DNA of 7,256 bases, taken from the NCBI GenBank assembly GCA_003023535.1, contig PXSC01000030.1, positions 8,247 to 15,502 on the forward strand. The letters run 5' to 3'. Positions 6,193-7,256 of the stretch are shown piece after piece. The translations under genes and the position numbers were made by a program. The DNA is from Halobacteriales archaeon QS_9_70_65 (lineage in GTDB: Archaea > Halobacteriota > Halobacteria > Halobacteriales > Haloarculaceae). Position 1 is the stretch's first letter, and each line of letters starts with the position of its first letter. The notes beneath the pieces were generated by a model, which saw only the letters and a program-made list of their open reading frames with translations, did no database searches and was not told the DNA's origin.

Positions 6193-7256
6193 CCTCCACG
6201 GGGCTCGCCCTCGGCGTGACGGCGCTGACCGTCCTGGCGGTCACCGGCGTCGGACTGTCGGCGGTCCGGGGCCGCGTCCGGTCCGTCGAGGACTTCATCG
6301 CCGCCCGCGACTCCGTCGACCGCGGGACGATGACCGCCACGGTCGTCGCCTCGACGACGGGCGCGTGGATTCTGTTCAGCCCCGCCGAGGCCGGGGCGGC
6401 CTTCGGCGGCCTGCCGGCGGTGCTCGGCTACGCCCTCGGCAGTGCCGTCCCGCTGCTCTGTTTCATCCCCGTCGGCCGCCGGATCCGGGCCGTGATGCCC
6501 GCCGGCCACTCGCTGACGGAGTTCGCCTACGCCCGCTTCGGGCCCGCGATGTACGGCTTCGTGCTCGTGGTGTCGGCCTTCTACATGTTCGTCTTCCTGG
6601 CGGCGGAGATGACCGGCATCGCGGGGGCGCTGTCGCTGGTGGCGGACGTCCCGCTGTGGCAGACCTCGGCGCTGATCGGCGGCTTCGTCCTCGTCTACAC
6701 GGTTTACGGCGGGCTGGTCGCCAGCATCGTCACCGACACGGTCCAGACGCTCGTCATCCTGCCGCTGTTGGCGGTCGGCTTCGGCGGCGCCGTCGCCGCC
6801 CTCGGCGGCCCCGCCGAGCTGCACGCGACCGCCGTCGCCGCCGACGCGACGCTGCTGGACCCCGGCTTCCGCCCCGGCCTCGCCTTCGGCGTCTACGTCG
6901 CCGTCGCCATTCTCGGCTCTAACATGCTCAACCAGGGGATGTGGCAGCGAGTATACGCCGCCGACGGCGACCGCGCGCTCCGGGACGGCCTCGCGGTCGC
7001 GGCCGTCGCCGTCGTCCCGATGGTGCTGCTTGCCGGGCTGTTCGGCGTCGCCGCCGCCGGCCTGGGGCTGGCCGACTCCGGGACCGCCAGCGTCGCCTTT
7101 TTCGTCGTGCTGGAGACCGCCTTCCCGACGTGGGTGACCGTCGTCGTCGTCGCGCTCGCGGTCCTGCTGGTGATGAGCTCCGCCGACACGATGTTCAACG
7201 CCATCGCCAGCGTCGTCACGGCCGACCTGGCGCGGCTCCTCGGCCGCCCCGACCAG
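6189..7256 (+). CDS. Sodium:solute symporter family (SSS) permease, 3' partial
   Basis: Membrane transporter of the SSS family (PF00474), with the first 356 residues visible. The frame is open at the window end, after what I take to be the core span that precedes the final helices. Family signatures in order: a TM1-like span (5-26) and VEDFIAAR (33-40); GHSLTEFAYARFG (106-118), the usual loop naming the permease fold; YTVYGGLVASIVTDTVQ (170-186), the core SSS signature; LNQGMWQRVYAADGDRALR (247-265); and VMSSADTMFNAIAS (328-341), where serines and threonine of the conserved sodium site are expected. The start is GTG 6189, overlapping the previous stop as GTGA, with GGAGGG 6 bases upstream. 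Translational coupling to two TenA genes suggests it imports a thiamine-related pyrimidine such as HMP or formylamino-HMP. An SSS-family thiamine-precursor transporter (ThiV) has been proposed by comparative genomics, but I cannot confirm that this is its orthologue. Substrate remains inferred. Confidence 0.9.
   Translation, partial: MTSTGLALGVTALTVLAVTGVGLSAVRGRVRSVEDFIAARDSVDRGTMTATVVASTTGAWILFSPAEAGAAFGGLPAVLGYALGSAVPLLCFIPVGRRIRAVMPAGHSLTEFAYARFGPAMYGFVLVVSAFYMFVFLAAEMTGIAGALSLVADVPLWQTSALIGGFVLVYTVYGGLVASIVTDTVQTLVILPLLAVGFGGAVAALGGPAELHATAVAADATLLDPGFRPGLAFGVYVAVAILGSNMLNQGMWQRVYAADGDRALRDGLAVAAVAVVPMVLLAGLFGVAAAGLGLADSGTASVAFFVVLETAFPTWVTVVVVALAVLLVMSSADTMFNAIASVVTADLARLLGRPDQ

Noticed and set aside
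6003..6824. 273-codon minus-strand frame opposite the second TenA gene and the symporter
   Set aside because: Asp/Arg/Gln-rich low-complexity shadow. The + strand frame here matches TenA_E and SSS motifs.

Overview
The window looks like chromosomal DNA from a haloarchaeon. GC content is very high and the proteins are strongly acidic (Asp/Glu-rich, Lys-poor). Several genes have a TATA-like box about 25-28 bases before the start codon and no Shine-Dalgarno sequence, which is the leaderless pattern of haloarchaea. Downstream genes in one tight gene run instead have Shine-Dalgarno-like sequences. I cannot name the genus. There are no RNA genes, insertion sequences, CRISPR repeats or phage genes, and coding density is high.

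Layout: (1) 3-1349, + strand, 5'-truncated AzgA/PbuG-type NCS2 purine/nucleobase permease. (2) 1507-2904, +, membrane-anchored arylsulfotransferase-like beta-propeller protein with its main domain predicted outside the cell. (3) 3079-3333, +, 84-residue glutaredoxin with a CPYC active site. (4) 3340-4680, - strand, glutamate-1-semialdehyde aminomutase (hemL), convergent with the glutaredoxin gene with only 6 bases between the stop codons, and carrying an unusual four-cysteine insertion. (5) 4799-5458, +, TenA of the cysteine type (thiaminase II/aminopyrimidine aminohydrolase). (6) 5455-6192, +, a second TenA-family protein without the cysteine but with the PAEW motif of the TenA_E type. (7) 6189 to the window end, +, the 5' part of a sodium:solute symporter, open at the window edge.

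The most interesting unit is 4799-7256. Two TenA paralogues of different catalytic types and a transporter are joined by two 4-base GTGA stop/start overlaps, so they are almost certainly translated together. I infer a salvage cassette for the pyrimidine half of thiamine: the symporter imports a degraded pyrimidine, the TenA_E protein works on a formylated or amino intermediate, and the TenA_C protein releases HMP for thiamine synthesis. The family assignments are firm. The division of labour and the transporter substrate are inference. The other genes (nucleobase uptake, sulfotransferase-like, glutaredoxin, haem synthesis) look like ordinary housekeeping or surface functions with no obvious link to one another.

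No stretch over 300 bases lacks a gene. The longest gaps are 1350-1506 and 2905-3078. They hold short repeats and a promoter, but no convincing terminator.
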